From: Cryptomeria japonica
Taxonomy: Eukaryota; Streptophyta; Pinopsida; Cupressales; Cupressaceae
Length of the DNA: 64,000 nucleotides
Reading direction: 5' to 3'
NCBI RefSeq assembly: GCF_030272615.1
Contig: NC_081406.1
Location: 404,259,439 to 404,323,438 of the forward strand
Positions 46,373 through 60,656 of the stretch are shown here, piece after piece. The notes beneath the pieces were generated by a model. It was not told the origin of the DNA and searched no databases. It saw only the letters and a list, made by a program, of their open reading frames with translations. Numbering within the stretch: the stretch's first letter is position 1; every line of letters begins with the position of its first letter. The translations under genes and the position numbers were made by a program.

Positions 46373-48420
46373 CAATGTATCGATTATTTGTTTAAATAAC
46401 ATTCTATTAGAGAAGAATAAATTTGATAAATATTCATGACTTTCAGATAGAGTTTTATAAATAAGAGATTCATTAGATAATAAATCTCTATTTTCCCTTT
46501 CTCCCTTGAGCAAACGTTGTTTAAACTTATCATCTCATGTTTTTTCATGGAACCAACGTTCACTTATCACCGATTGGGAATATGGTAATCACCGATTGGG
46601 AATATGGTAATATACACCTCAATCGGATACCAATTTCTTGAAAGCATTTGAAATTTTCAAAATTTTCTTTTTCTTCCATTTTAATGTTAAGAGGTAAATC
46701 GTCATCATTAGTTTGAATTTTCATTCCTAGGGCTATTTTTCTCACCTTTTTATGCTTTAGAATAGCCTTTAACATTTTTTTAATACTGAATTTTAGGTCC
46801 CTTATTCAAGAATAAGTAAGATAAATACTCTTCACGAGTTCTTTAGGAACAAAAATTTCTCTTTGTTCAAAAGCAGGGTGCTTATTTAGAAAGCAAATAC
46901 TCACAAGATCCCAAAGAAATCGACAAGCTAGATAGATTACTGGCGTATTTAAAGGTTTATACTTCGTTGCATACTCTTCTATGTCAAATTGATATATTCT
47001 CATCCTTTGAAACTTATTGTATAAGAATTTTGCTTCCCAGAAAGCAATTGTCTTTCTTTCTAGAATATCATCTTTCGCAGCATAAAGAGACCGGAAGTCG
47101 GGACCAAACATTAGAAATTTCTTCCAATACAAACTAGAAAGATGGGTTGGTCTTTCTTGAAACCTTCCAAACGTATGAAGATAATCCAATAAAGGATTGT
47201 CTATTGTTATATCTTTGATAGGCTCGAATCAATTGCTACGAATAAAACTAAAACGCCAGGTCCTAGAATCACAAACTATAGGAGTTTTCTCTTCTTCTCT
47301 GTAGGAATTTCTTAATTCTTTAGATAAAATGATTTTATCTAGTATAGAAGATAATCCTTTTTGCATCGTATCTCTTTTGAACTAAGGAGCAATTATGATG
47401 TAATCAGAATTACCTCGATATATTGCCAACGATGGAAACTCTTCCAGAAGACCCTGTAAAAGACTTGAAGCTAGAATGAAATCATTCTCAATGAAAGGAT
47501 CAAAAGGACTCCAATTCTTGTTATTTGATTCCGAGAGAAACCAACAATCTCAAGCTACTGATCCGGCCAAGCAACCCAAAATATGATAGAATATGGTAAA
47601 CTATTTCGCAGCTGTTTCGACAATTGAAGGTTCTAAATACCATTGATGCAAATAGTTTGCCCTTCGACCCTGGAAATCTAGAGTAAGCCTTAGGGATTTT
47701 TTAAAATATGTTAATTTATTTTGTATAATATCTTTCCCTATCTTATAGGAAAGTCCTTTAAAAAATTCACTGAATTTCAGATTATAATTTCCAAGGACCC
47801 CAATTTGATCTATACAAAGCTACCCCAATTATATCATTGTCTATAGCTGAAGTATTTTGGCTCCTGCTAATTAGAAATATTTCATTAGCAAGTTTTGCTA
47901 GATCTCATGTAGTAAAGCCTTTGGTAGTTAATCCAAATTCATCATAGCAGTTCCACTCTTTTTTCAAGTAGAGCCCTTCATTATGTAAAAGAAAAGAAAA
48001 TTCTTTTTCTTGATGTGCGGCAGGCAACTTTTTTAGTGTTAATAAATGTATCGAATCTTTGTTTACTACGAGGAGGAGTTATTAGAACTAGATCAATTTT
48101 TTTTGGAATATGAGTTGAAGCAATAACAACAATATTTTGTTTGATGGTGGTTTCTTTTTCACCATCAATCACATTATATGGATCCCTGAGGAATTCTATC
48201 AATAATGCAATAAGGAATAAATAATCATTCAGTTCATGAATGCTTGGAATCCATATGATGCAAGGAGACATCAATTTTGCCAATTTGAGTGCAAAAACAA
48301 ATTGGATTACTCTTCTCGCAAAATACTTTGGAGGGTTAGGATCCTCTACTCGGTCATACAAAAACTTATGGGGTTTTCTATCATAGTGTGCTTTTTCATA
48401 TACATCTTTTGGCCTGCCCG
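46373..48420 (-). pseudogene. ycf2: ycf2, C-terminal part with AAA-type region
   Basis: Ycf2 is a giant plastid protein with an AAA-type ATPase part. Starting at 48361 on the minus strand, FALKLAKLMSPCIIWIPSIH and QNIVVIASTHIPKKIDLVLI are its ATPase core. 47189-46806 matches the C-terminal region (PTHLSSLYWKKFLMFGPDF, KFLYNKFQRMRIYQFDIEEY). 46560-46380 gives the terminal [11 protein letters not shown]-like stretch, where the LINE cuts it. The N-terminal half, more than a thousand codons, is absent. Frameshifts and stops occur throughout. Confidence 0.87.
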
Positions 48421-50314
<1,894 letters not shown>

Positions 50315-50571
50315 TAAGTTGAAATTCCAGTAATTTTAAATATCAACATATAGATAATTTTGTGAAATAAAGATCCAAATTGATTCAAATTCATATTATT
50401 TTGAATGTTATTTTTGGATTGATTTATTTTTACGAGAGATCCCAAAAATGATTTCTATAATCATTTCAAATCTCCCCATGCTTATATGAGAGATATCAGG
50501 GTCATTTCTCTCATTTCTAATGTGTGTTACACCACCGATGAACATGAAAACATTATTTATTTTATTTATTA
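50315..50571. other. chlN flank up to the satellite
   Basis: AT-rich plastid-type spacer. No gene seen. Satellite resumes at 50572 with GTTTGGAGGTAAC. Confidence 0.6.
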
Positions 50572-52684
50572 GTTTGGAGGTAACCCGAGCCTGAAAATGT
50601 GAGTTCTGATTTCAAAGCTATGATCATGAAACCATGATTAGGAAACTTATCGTAATCCCAAATCATCATTTTCAAGATTGTGCATCCTATATGCAAGTTT
50701 TGAAGCATCAAAATGTGTGTTTGGAGGTAACACAAGCTTGAAAATACAACTTTTGATCCAGAAGCCACAAACATGAAAGTGAGGTTTTGAAACTTATCGT
50801 ACTCCCAAATAATTATTTTCAAGCTCGTGCTTCGTAAATGCAAGTTTTGAAGCATGAAAATGTGTGTTTGGAGGTAACACAAGCTTGAAAATGCAAGTTA
50901 TGATTCTGAAGCGATGAACATTGAAGTGTGATTATGAAACTTATCATACTCTTAGATCATCATTTTCAAGCCTTTTTTTCCTAAATGCAAGTTTTGATAC
51001 ATAAAAATGTGTGTTTGTAGGCATGGCAAGCTTGAAAATGCAACTTGGGATTCTGAAGCCAAGAGCATGAAAGCATGATTATGAAACTTATCATACTCCG
51101 AATCATCATTTTCAAGATTGTGCTTTTTAAATGCATGTTTTGAAGCATCAAAATGTATTTTTGTAGGTAGCACAAACTTTAAAATGCAAGTTCTGATTCA
51201 GAAGCCATGAACATTAAACCATGATTATGGAACTTACCGTACTACCAAAAACTCATTTTCAAGCTTGTGCTTCCCAAACGTGAGTTTTGAAGCACGAAAA
51301 GGTGTGTTTGGTGGCACAACAAGTGTGAAAATGCAAGTTTTTTTTTTAAAAAGCCATAAACATTGAGGTGCGATTATGGAACTTATCATACTCCAATATC
51401 ATCATTTTCAAGATTGTGCTTCCTAAAAGCAAGTATTTAAGCATCAAAATGTGTGTTTGGAGGAAACAAAAGCTTGAAAATACAACTTCTGATTCCGAAG
51501 CCATGAACATGAAAACATGATTATGAAACTTATTGTGCTCCTAAATCATCATTTTCAAGCTTGTGCATCCTGAATGCAAATTTTGAAGCACCAAAATGTG
51601 TGTTTGGAGGTAACACGGGCTTTAAAATGCATGTTTTGATTCTGAAAATATGAACATGAAAGCGCGATTATGAAACATATCGTACTCACAGATCATCATT
51701 TTCAAGCTTGTGCTTCAACATCAAATTGTATGCTTTGATGTAACGCAGGCTTTAAAATGCAAGTTTTAATTTCGAACACACAAACATGAAAGCACAATTA
51801 TGAAACTTGTCATACTCTCAAATCATCATTTTGAAGCTTGTGCTTCCTAAATGTAAGTTTTGAAGCATCAAAATGTGTGTTTTGAGGTACAGCAAGCTTG
51901 AAAATGCATTTTTTGATTCCAAAGCAACGAGCATGAAAGCACGATTGTGAAACTTATCGTACTCCCAAATCATCATTTTGGAGCTTGTGCTTTCTAAACG
52001 CAAGTTTTACAGCATCAAAATGGGTATTTGGAGGCACAACAAGCTTGAAAATGCAAGTTATGATTCTGAAGCCACGAGTATGGAAGTGCAATTATGAAAC
52101 TTATCATACTCACAAATCATCATTTTGAAGCTTGTCCTTCTTAAATGCAAGTTTTGAAGCATCGAAATGGGTGTTTGGAGACACAACAAGCTTGTAAATG
52201 GAAGTTCTGATTCCAAAGCCACGAACATGAAACTAGGATTTTAAAACTTATGGTATTCCCAAATCATCATTTTTAAGCTTGTGCTTCCTAAATGCAAGTT
52301 TTGAATCATCAAAAAATATGTTTGGATGTAACACAAGCTTGAAAATGCAAGTATTTATTCAGAAGCCATGAACATGAAATCTTGATTATAAAACTTATTG
52401 TACTCCTAAATCATCATTTTCAAGCTTGTGCTTCCTAAACGTAAGTTTTGAAGCATCAAAATCTGTGTTCAGAGGTAACACTAGCTTGAAAATGCAAGTT
52501 CTAATTTAGAAGCAACAACCATTAAAAAGCGTTTGCAGGTAACACAAGCTTAAAAATGAAAGGTTCGATTCAAAATTCATGAACATGAAAGCATGATTAT
52601 GAAACTTGTTGTACTCCCAAATCATTTTTTTCAAGCTTGTGCTTTCTAAACGCAAGTTTTTAAACATCAAAATGTGTGTTTGGA
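50572..52684. repeat. 147-bp satellite array, segment 3
   Basis: About 14.5 monomers. It starts at monomer position ~78 and repeats the monomer-variant order of segment 1: landmarks at about 205, 830, 1090, 1521 and 2297 have counterparts at about 50590, 51055, 51330, 51736 and 52512, and the last two pairs are exactly 776 bp apart in both. It ends at 52684, where unrelated sequence starts. Confidence 0.92.
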
Positions 52685-53539
52685 TGTAGTACCCCTTCTC
52701 GATCAGACTTTTTGGACTCATGTTTGACTTCAATAGACTGTTCAGTGGATACATTTTTGTTATATTTGATTCAGACTTTATGCGTTGTTATTACATGCTT
52801 TAACTGGATTTGTAGTGTATGCTTTCATGCAGCATTTCATTACTTATGTTAAATGAGATTTTTATGGATTACTGATATGGATTGACACATTTAATTTATA
52901 TGTGCAATGCGTTATTTACATGTTTCGTGTTTGCAAGTGTATGGGATGCGAGGGGATGATTTTCCTTCACTCACTCCTGTGAGACAGGGAACGTCATGAT
53001 TCTTCTTCATTGGTGTGAGTTTCGTGTCTGGTTATATATTTGTCTATATGCACGTGTGGTTCTTTGATGTAGGACATTGTAGGTAAAAGTATCAAGTAGG
53101 TACGGGGTATTGACTCCACCTAGTTTCATAGGTCTGAGCGTGCCTTATTTCTATGATGGGAGTGAAGGGGATAGTTGTTACACCCTAAATTGACCTGCAA
53201 TTACACTCATGTGAGTATTATCAGTCAGTCATCTTTTCTCATTTGACTGGTATGCGAGTCAGTGCTTTGGTATTTTTGTTTTGTGAGTCATCATATGGTC
53301 TTCTCTCATTTTGTGTGCCTCCAGTTATTTGAATAGTTTTAAATTGAGTGAATTTTGTTATTTTGTGTTGGCATATTTAATTTAATTAATATGCCTTTAG
53401 TTTATTTATTTAAATTAAATATTTGGAGTTGTTAAATTAAATAGTTAAATTGCATGTTATATTGTGAAAATAGTTGTATTATATTGTTTGAAAAAAAATT
53501 AGTTAAATGCTATGCTATTTGAATTTTAGTGCAAATGTT
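52685..53539. other. LTR-like non-coding DNA
   Basis: TGTAGTACCCC at 52685 and TGTTACACCCTAAATTGACC at 53176 look like LTR starts, and the second is preceded by a purine-rich GGGAGTGAAGGGGATAG. No partner LTR or coding region was found, so the limits are uncertain. Confidence 0.4.
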
Positions 53540-55315
53540 ATGATTAATAAGAAAAACAGGTTTTAAGGACCTGAAACCTTTAACACAGGAACATAAAAGA
53601 GTTCATCAAAAAGCATCCACATCTGCTAGGAACAACTTACAAAAAGACTGGAATGAAACCAGTCAACCAAAAGGACAGCAAAAGAAAGGAACAACAGAGC
53701 AGAAAAAACCAGAGAAAACACAGCACAACTAAAAAGACTTAAGGAGTTCATCCGCCTTATTCACCAGCTGATCATAGCTTGCCATGATAGCTTTGAATTC
53801 TTCTAGGTCCTTGTTTGGCTTTTTCTCCTTCTTTTTACCTCTGGTCCTTGTTCTAGGTCCTTGCACTTCTCCCATGCCATCCATGTCAGGTTCAATCTCC
53901 AGGGAATCCTTCTCTTCCATTTTCCTGATGAGGATTTTTGTGTTGCCAGCTGAAGCCTTCAAAATATTTAAGCTTTTTTCTGTAATGCTTTTAAGGCTTT
54001 CTTTAGTTTTATTGACTTTTTTATCAGTTTCCTCCATTCTTTGATCCATACCAATCTCATTATTTTTCCTCTCAATCAGGTCTTTCTCGATTTGCTCAAA
54101 CCTGGGGTTAAAGGAGTCTCTAATCTCTTCAGCTTTAGCAACTGTTTTAGTCAGATCCTCAACCTGTTCTGCCATTGACTTGCCTCTGCCAAAACTAATA
54201 GTCTCCAGAATTTGGACTCTATGATTGAGCTTCTTAATATCCTCCACAACTTTCTTGTAACTGGAAATTAGCCAATCAATGGTGTCCACAAAGCCTTTCA
54301 AACCCTCAGGAGGAGGACATGAGGAGGGTGATTTCTCACCAGCATTGTCTTTTTCCTTATTGGAGGTGTCTCCAAAAGTGACTTTATGAATATTTACGAT
54401 TCTCTATTCAGAACCTTCCCCAATGGTCTCCTCCTCCACATTCTGGTCGAAGTCCGAGTTCTTTCTCTGCACCTGTTCCTTAATCTCCATAATGTTGGAA
54501 TCCTATTTCTTCTATTTGTTCCTTGCCTGAATAGAAATTTTGTTTTTCTTTTTCTGGGGAGATGGGGGTTCCTTCTCAGAATCCTCAGAGACCTCTTCCT
54601 CCAAGGAGGAGCTAATTTGGAGAACTTTATCTTTAGATTTATTCTTACTCTTTAAGGAGGAAGGCTTGGTTCTCACATGTTTTCTTTTCTTACCAGTTTT
54701 CACTTTAGAGTCTTCCAGAATCTCTTCGGACTTACTCATCGAATCACTATCGGACTCCTCACCTAAAGAAAAAACAGGATCCGACCCTTCCTCCTCAAAC
54801 TCCGAGATAGAAGGCTGAAGGCAGGCAATTTGGTTGGCTTTGAGGTGGTCATAAATTTAAACCATGAGACCTTGATGCATGGCAGTATCACCCTTAGGGT
54901 TCTCTTTATGGGCCTTAATGGTAGCATTCATAGAGAACAACAGAAAATAAGGGATATTGACTTTTTCATCATACCTAAAATGGTACAACAAAACAAAATG
55001 GTAGCCATACACTTTTGTGAATCTACCATCCAAAGTAACATAGCGCATTATAGCAAATAATACCTCCCTCCATGGTTTAACAAAATCCCTAGGAGGATAC
55101 TAAATATTACTTAGCTTAACCAGGTGCTTTTTCTCCTTTGCCATTTCAGGATATCTTTCAATGGCCTCCTTGCTCAATTTCCCATCTCTATAGTAATTGC
55201 TTCCTTCCCTGTGGAGACCCGTAACCTGAGCAATGAGGTTCTCATCTATGGAGATTGATTGATCTCCCATCTTCAGAGTGCCCTTTCTCTAGTTTTTACA
55301 GAAGAACTTAGTAAC
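53540..55315 (-). mobile_element. LINE-related retroposon carrying a 514-codon ORF
   Basis: A 1.78-kb minus-strand unit whose 3' end (ACCTGTTTTTCTTATTAATCA region, 53541-53560) equals that of the LINE at 42438. A ~14-bp imperfect target duplication flanks it: TTAGTGCAAATGTT at 53526-53539 and TTAGTGAAAATGTT at 55316-55329. The unit is therefore complete: about 45 bp of leader, one long ORF, and ~190 bp of 3' UTR. It has no RT, so it probably relied on the related LINE. Confidence 0.78.
53729..55270 (-). pseudogene. Unknown 514-codon ORF of LINE-related retroposon
   Basis: ATG at 55270 (MGDQSISIDENLIAQVTGLH), one frame to 53729, broken by about five stops, four of them TAG where CAG is expected. 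In order: an N-terminal globular region with REVLFAIMRYVTLDGRFTK (~55085) and IPYFLLFSMNATIKAH; an acidic then basic S/K/E-rich linker (54740-54510); and a C-terminal coiled coil (54301-53729) with FNPRFEQIEKDLIERK and TRTRGKKKEKKPNKDL. I know no named family. The N-terminal part resembles the helical domain of the extra ORF in element A in pattern only. Confidence 0.65.
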
Positions 55316-56479
55316 TTAGTGAAAATGTTGAGTTAAATTCTTGTGGGAAAAAGAATAAATAAATAAAAAGCATTTTCATTTACCTTTTTTGGTTAGCTTT
55401 TAGATTTTATTTTTGTTTAAAAAGAATTGTGGTATGGAAAATGGAAATTAGATTTTGTTACTTGTTAAATATCTTATTCCTATTGGTGGAGAAAACTTTT
55501 AACCTAAAAGTTTAGGTTGAAAAAATATTTTTGGCTATATTACTTGGGAGTTCACGAGAAGAAGAGGCATTTTTGAAAACCAAAACTCGGAAACCATTTG
55601 GAAGGAGGAATCTGGATTTTGAAATTGGTATGCAGGATTGAACTCTTCTACAATTTTCTTCCTGGATTGCTTGTCAGGTTGGATAGATTTTCCTCTTTGT
55701 TGCAATAAAATTTGAATGTGTTGAGCTTTCTTCCCTATGTGTGATTAAAATTTGTTAAATCTTATTGGTGATTCTTGTTGAAAGTTTGATTTGGAAATAT
55801 AGTAGCTGCTATTGAATTTGATTAAATCTTAAATCAATGTATTTTAGTTGAAGAGATTTTCCAATATCTTGTTGGTTGTGTGCTCCAAGCTTTTGCAAAA
55901 ATTTAGTTTTTGATTATTTCCTCTATTGAGTAGTAAAAAATAAATTTAGTTTTCTGTTTATTTACATGTTTTTATTTATTAAAAATTTGGGGGTTATGCT
56001 GGCAAAATTTGGTTAATTTGCCTCTTTGCATGATGCAAGGATTCTTCTTGTGTGTGAAGAAATCAAAAAATGAATCAAATCCCATCTTATTTCTTTAAAT
56101 CCTTTTGAATTTTTCCCAAGAACTTTATATTTGGGTCTTTTATGCTTTAGTGGTTTACCATAATCCCTTATTAAAAAATATCATTGCAAGATTAAAATTA
56201 TGTTCATTACCAGTGATTTTGTGCAGTGTAGGAATGGTTTAATTTTTAATTAAATTTTAAAAAACAATAATAATGAATTGAACCCACGTGGGAGGCTAAT
56301 CCCACCAGGTGGGATGGTAGCTAGTGCTACCGTAAGCTAGCAACACTACTGGTAGGCAGCTAGCCACCATTTTTCACCTTTTCCCTCGTTGTGGTTGCCT
56401 AGAGTAGTGTGTTCGCTATTTAATAACAACATGTGATTAAATTTATTTTTTTGTTTTCTCAATATTGTTTTTATTAATG

Positions 56480-56526
<47 letters not shown>

Positions 56527-57145
56527 TCTTTTAATCAAGGCATTAGTTCTATGAGATCTAATTAGTAAATTAGATTTATTTTGGAAGTAGAATTAAATAT
56601 TTTAATATAATTCTTATGTTATATCTTTGATATGGATTTTTATTATTTGGATTATTGTACTGGAAATAAAAGTTGAATGATGTTTTAGGATTATGTAATA
56701 AATGTGGGGTGTTTTATTAAATTTCAATTGATGAATTTGCAAGTGTATATGATGTTGTTATTCTCAAAGATTGTCTAAGTTCGGCCTTAGTGGATTTAGC
56801 ATTTCTTACAAGAGGTTTATTTGTTGCAATTTCTTGTCTCTGTTCAGTCGCCCTGTTGTGGTGTATTTTGTACCTCTTGATTAAGTGATGTATTTATGAC
56901 CTCGTTGTTTCAACCATATTATGCTTATTCCTTATGGTTAAACAAGGGTTAGTAGGTCTTTATTTTGGTCACCTGTATGCTTGTAGTGGTGTTATGGTTG
57001 TTTGTTTTGCCATAGGGTCCTCGTAGAGTGACCATGTTTATTTAGAGTTCTATGAGAGAGTGGCTTTCGAGTGGGGGTCATGCCCAAATTGGATGGAAGG
57101 ATAACCCCTCGAAAGTCAGATAATAAGTGATAACCTAATAATTGA
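55316..57145. other. LTR-like non-coding DNA interrupted by the retroposon
   Basis: Continuation of the 53176 LTR-like sequence, with no ORF of note. It includes a cluster of short palindromes (56283-56341), an AT microsatellite (56484-56522) and a possible LTR tail near 57040-57145. No partner was found. Confidence 0.4.
56484..56522. repeat. (AT)n microsatellite
   Basis: About 19 uninterrupted AT units. Confidence 0.95.
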
Positions 57146-57217
57146 TTAGGGTGTGTGCACAAAGATGGTGGTCAGAAAAGTGGACACCACCCAAAAAAAA
57201 CTTGGAAAAACAAGCAG

Positions 57218-57428
57218 TGCGTACGCGGTTTTAAAATTTAAAATTCTCACGTACACGCTTAGGTTTGTTCTTCCCAAGCCTAGAAAAGGTAGCGCGTACG
57301 CGCTGCTTTTAGGAAAATGAGCGCTTACGCGCCATGCCTTGGAAAATGAGTGTGTATGCGCTACGCCTTGGAAAATAAGCACGTATGCACTGCTCATAGG
57401 AAAATGAGCACATACGCGCTAATAATCC
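57218..57428. repeat. 29-bp CpG-rich repeat array upstream of a gene
   Basis: Clear 29-bp units start at 57291, 57320, 57349 and 57378, with a partial at 57407 and degenerate copies before. The core is GCGCGTACGCGC, a palindrome, followed by GGAAAATG. Later units show CG replaced by TG or CA. It ends ~150 bp before the first ATG of the gene at 57576. Confidence 0.85.
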
Positions 57429-57575
57429 AAATAAAACCATTTACGCGATGCCTGGTAAAAATGTTTTAAAAAAAAAATTGGGTCTCATTTACCCGTAAAT
57501 CGCGTTTTTAACTTCATTTTTTCCCCATTTTCTCACCTAAACCGCAAACAGGGTGCTATATTTGTCCTCCAAGCT

Positions 57576-60197
57576 ATGGATCAAGGTTAGTTTTTGTTTA
57601 TATTTGTCTTTCTTTCCGGTTTATGCAATTTTTTTTACATTTTGAATTTAATTTCATTAATTTTGATTAGGTTTTTTTATTTTTTGTTTCAAAAACCAGA
57701 TTCTTCTAATCCAGAACAAGAACAACCAAATGCACCTCCTAAAAACCCACAAGAACAACCAAATGTACCTCCTGAAAACACACAAGAACAACCCCCAATT
57801 CCTCCTTTTGACTGCACAGCCGAAACATAGGAAGAATTAATTAATTAGTTAGGACAAAATACGTCTAAAATCAATAGACTGATTGTAAAATTGAAAACTT
57901 CTGAACTTGACCATCATCAATCCCTCGCCACTAGCCTAGAAAGATTAGCTAGTGGTGCCATAGTTGTTTCCACAGAAATTACCAAATGGGGAAGCTTTAG
58001 GGATAGGTGTCATCAATTCTATGCCAATGGGCTATCATATGATGGAGTAAAAAACAAAAACATTTCTAAACAACAAATATGTGCCCTTTTTGTTGATCCC
58101 AAAACTGGTCAGTCATTGCCTCTTAATGCAAAGAGGTTTCCCATACATTGATGTACCAATGCGTAGATGAAGAATCTTTTTTGGTAGAGGTGGTGGATGG
58201 CCTTTGATGATCCACCTTGTAATAACTATGAGGTGCCATTATATTTTCTGAGAAAAATATATTGTGAGTTTGTGCTCAATGTGTGGCCAAACTATTTTGA
58301 CATGAGAGAGTTTCATGGTAGAGGTGGTGGCTTTGCCCAAGATAGACCTGGAGCCCGTAGGCGATTAGCCGTGGAGAGTCGCCGTCCCCTAGCACCCAAA
58401 CCCAAGGTGCATCAGGCTGTCCCATTAGAGATGAAAGAGTCAATGGAGCTACAAACTCTTCAGGTGGCCACAACATTGACTGGTGCCATCATCTAGCATG
58501 AGACTTCATTAGCACACCCTATTGTATTGGATGATGAGCTGTTAGAGGGCAACAGAGAGCCCATCGAGAATATGTGTGTCAGTTGCTCAGGGATATGCTT
58601 GGGGATAGATGATGCAACCGGTGCAGATGGATACTCATATCATTTGTGCACGATTTGCGGTTGTAGATGTCAGGCTCACATAGTTGAGGATTTCGCGATG
58701 ACAAATGAGTTGATGGACATGGTGTTTGCCCATGAGCCATAGACACAGGTGTGTTGATTTGAATTCATAAAATTTTATTTATTAGTCACTTTAAATTTTT
58801 AATTACATAAATGAATTTTAATTTATACATTGATTTAAATTGAGACAAATAATATGCATTTCAGGATGCAGCAAAGGTATCCCATACACCTCCCCCAGTT
58901 ACCATAGCTGCAACTTTGATGCCTGAGGTATAAATTTTGTAACATGTTAAAATAGAATAGCACTTTGAATTCAAAAAAATACAAGATATACTAACTATCT
59001 TTAATGCTTGGTCCAATTTCTGGTTTGTAGGTGTTGATAGGGGACGAAATGTCCCAGATTGATGACATCATGCTCTCAGCAATCGATTTTGGCCTACAAG
59101 GCTATACCATATCATATTTTGTACAACTCTTTTTATGTATTGTTTTGATGAAATATGCAAGTCATTTCATTTTAGATTTTTAAAATTATGTTTGATTTAT
59201 TATCTATACTAATATCTCATGTTAATTTTTTTTTTTTGGGTACCCCCTCCGCGTCTAGGGCTCATCCTAAGAAAAAGAATTCCTCGAAGACACCAAAATG
59301 TGTGAAGAAGGTAATTGAACAGATTTTTAGTTGTACAATTGTTCGAAAATGTTGAAATCAAGTATTAGTTGGGGTTTGTAGATTGATTAGTGTTTTTTGT
59401 CTATTTTACATGTACAACGGCCATTGAGCTTTGTGGATATGTTGAATGCACCTGATTCGCCCATGGATCAAGAGAGGGCGGAGGTATGTATCTCTACTTT
59501 ATTTTCTTGATTTCATGATTATATGCACGCATACATGTGAACTTGTGATATATTATAATCTTATAATTTTTTCATACGGGAAATATCCATACCTATTTCA
59601 TCAATGATGAACCCTCCCCCTTGCACTGGAGAAGCATCTCAGGATCTAGTACACTTTTGTTTGATATGTAAAATTAATTGTTTTCAACCTTCAATACTTA
59701 TCATTATATTAATTGTATTTAATCTTTGTACTTTTTTTGTATAGGTAATAGCGACAATTTCTACATCGATGGTGAGCCATCCTCAGTCCATTGGAGAAGC
59801 ATCTCAGGCACAGGTACGTCATTGTTCTCTATATTATAGCTTTTAAGTGTTTTTGATATATTTATGTTAGTACATTGTATTAATTGTACATTTAATCTAC
59901 AATAGACTCCTTCGCGGTATGGCCATAACATGGATCCATTTAAGTATGTCTTCAAGAAAACTCCTAAGAGTGACAAGGAGAGGAGAGTAAAGACATTAGC
60001 TCCTGGATCAGCCGATGAGGTAATCTACATTTCAATTACAAAGGAATTAAAGTTAAATGCATAGTTATGTTGTTAATTGTGAACTATTTTCTACAAAAGA
60101 ATTCTAACTTGGCTTTTGAATTGTGGTTTTGCAGCCATCTACAGAGCCATGTACTGCATCGAAGAGGCTTGATTTTGATGATCCACCACAAGTTTAG
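57576..60197 (+). pseudogene. Unrecognised multi-exon gene, interrupted by stops
   Basis: Exon 1 is 57576-57585 (ATGGATCAAG), intron GT-AG to 57699, exon 2 57700-58748. Joined they give MDQDSSNPEQEQPNAPPKNP, then a Q/P-rich start, a central part (ITKWGSFRDRCHQFYANGLS; YFLRKIYCEFVLNVWPNYFD) and a Cys motif (CVSCSGICLGID, then CTICGCRC). Small S/P/K-rich exons follow: 58865-58927, 59031 on, ~59260-59310, ~59415-59482, ~59590-59648, ~59748-59814, 59909-60019 and 60135-60197 (ends DFDDPPQV). The clear junctions are GT-AG and phase 0. Stops in exon 2 are TAG or TGA and one frameshift lies near 58150. I do not recognise the family; a transposon gene is possible. Confidence 0.62.
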
Positions 60198-60656
60198 GAT
60201 CATATAGTGTTAGTTTTGGTCATAGAATGACCAATACATGTAGATATATTCTACATTTTTATTGTATATCAATTTGGACATGGCATATGCCACATTTTTG
60301 TAATACTTGTATTGGCTTGGCAGACATGCCTTTTTTTATATATATAAATATCAATATTCGATCCAATAAATGTGTAATGAGTTCATTATTTTGTATTCAT
60401 TGTATTTTGTGGTTGTCCTTTTATAAATTTAAATGAATATTTGCATATGTAATCAACAATATGAATATAAACAACAAAAATATATGATATAAAACATTGC
60501 AATCATGGAATATGATTTGATAAAATTTCTAAAATGTTGAATTAACCCTACAAAACTCCTTGTATTCAGTTCATTATTGTGTATTCGTTGTATTTGGTGG
60601 CTTCCCTTTTATAAATTTTAATGAATATTTGCATATGTAATTAACAATATGAATAT
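60198..60656. other. 3' flank with a ~190-bp tandem duplication
   Basis: The phrase from GTTCATTATTTTGTATTC to AACAATATGAATA at 60380-60467 recurs at 60570-60656. No gene. Confidence 0.7.
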
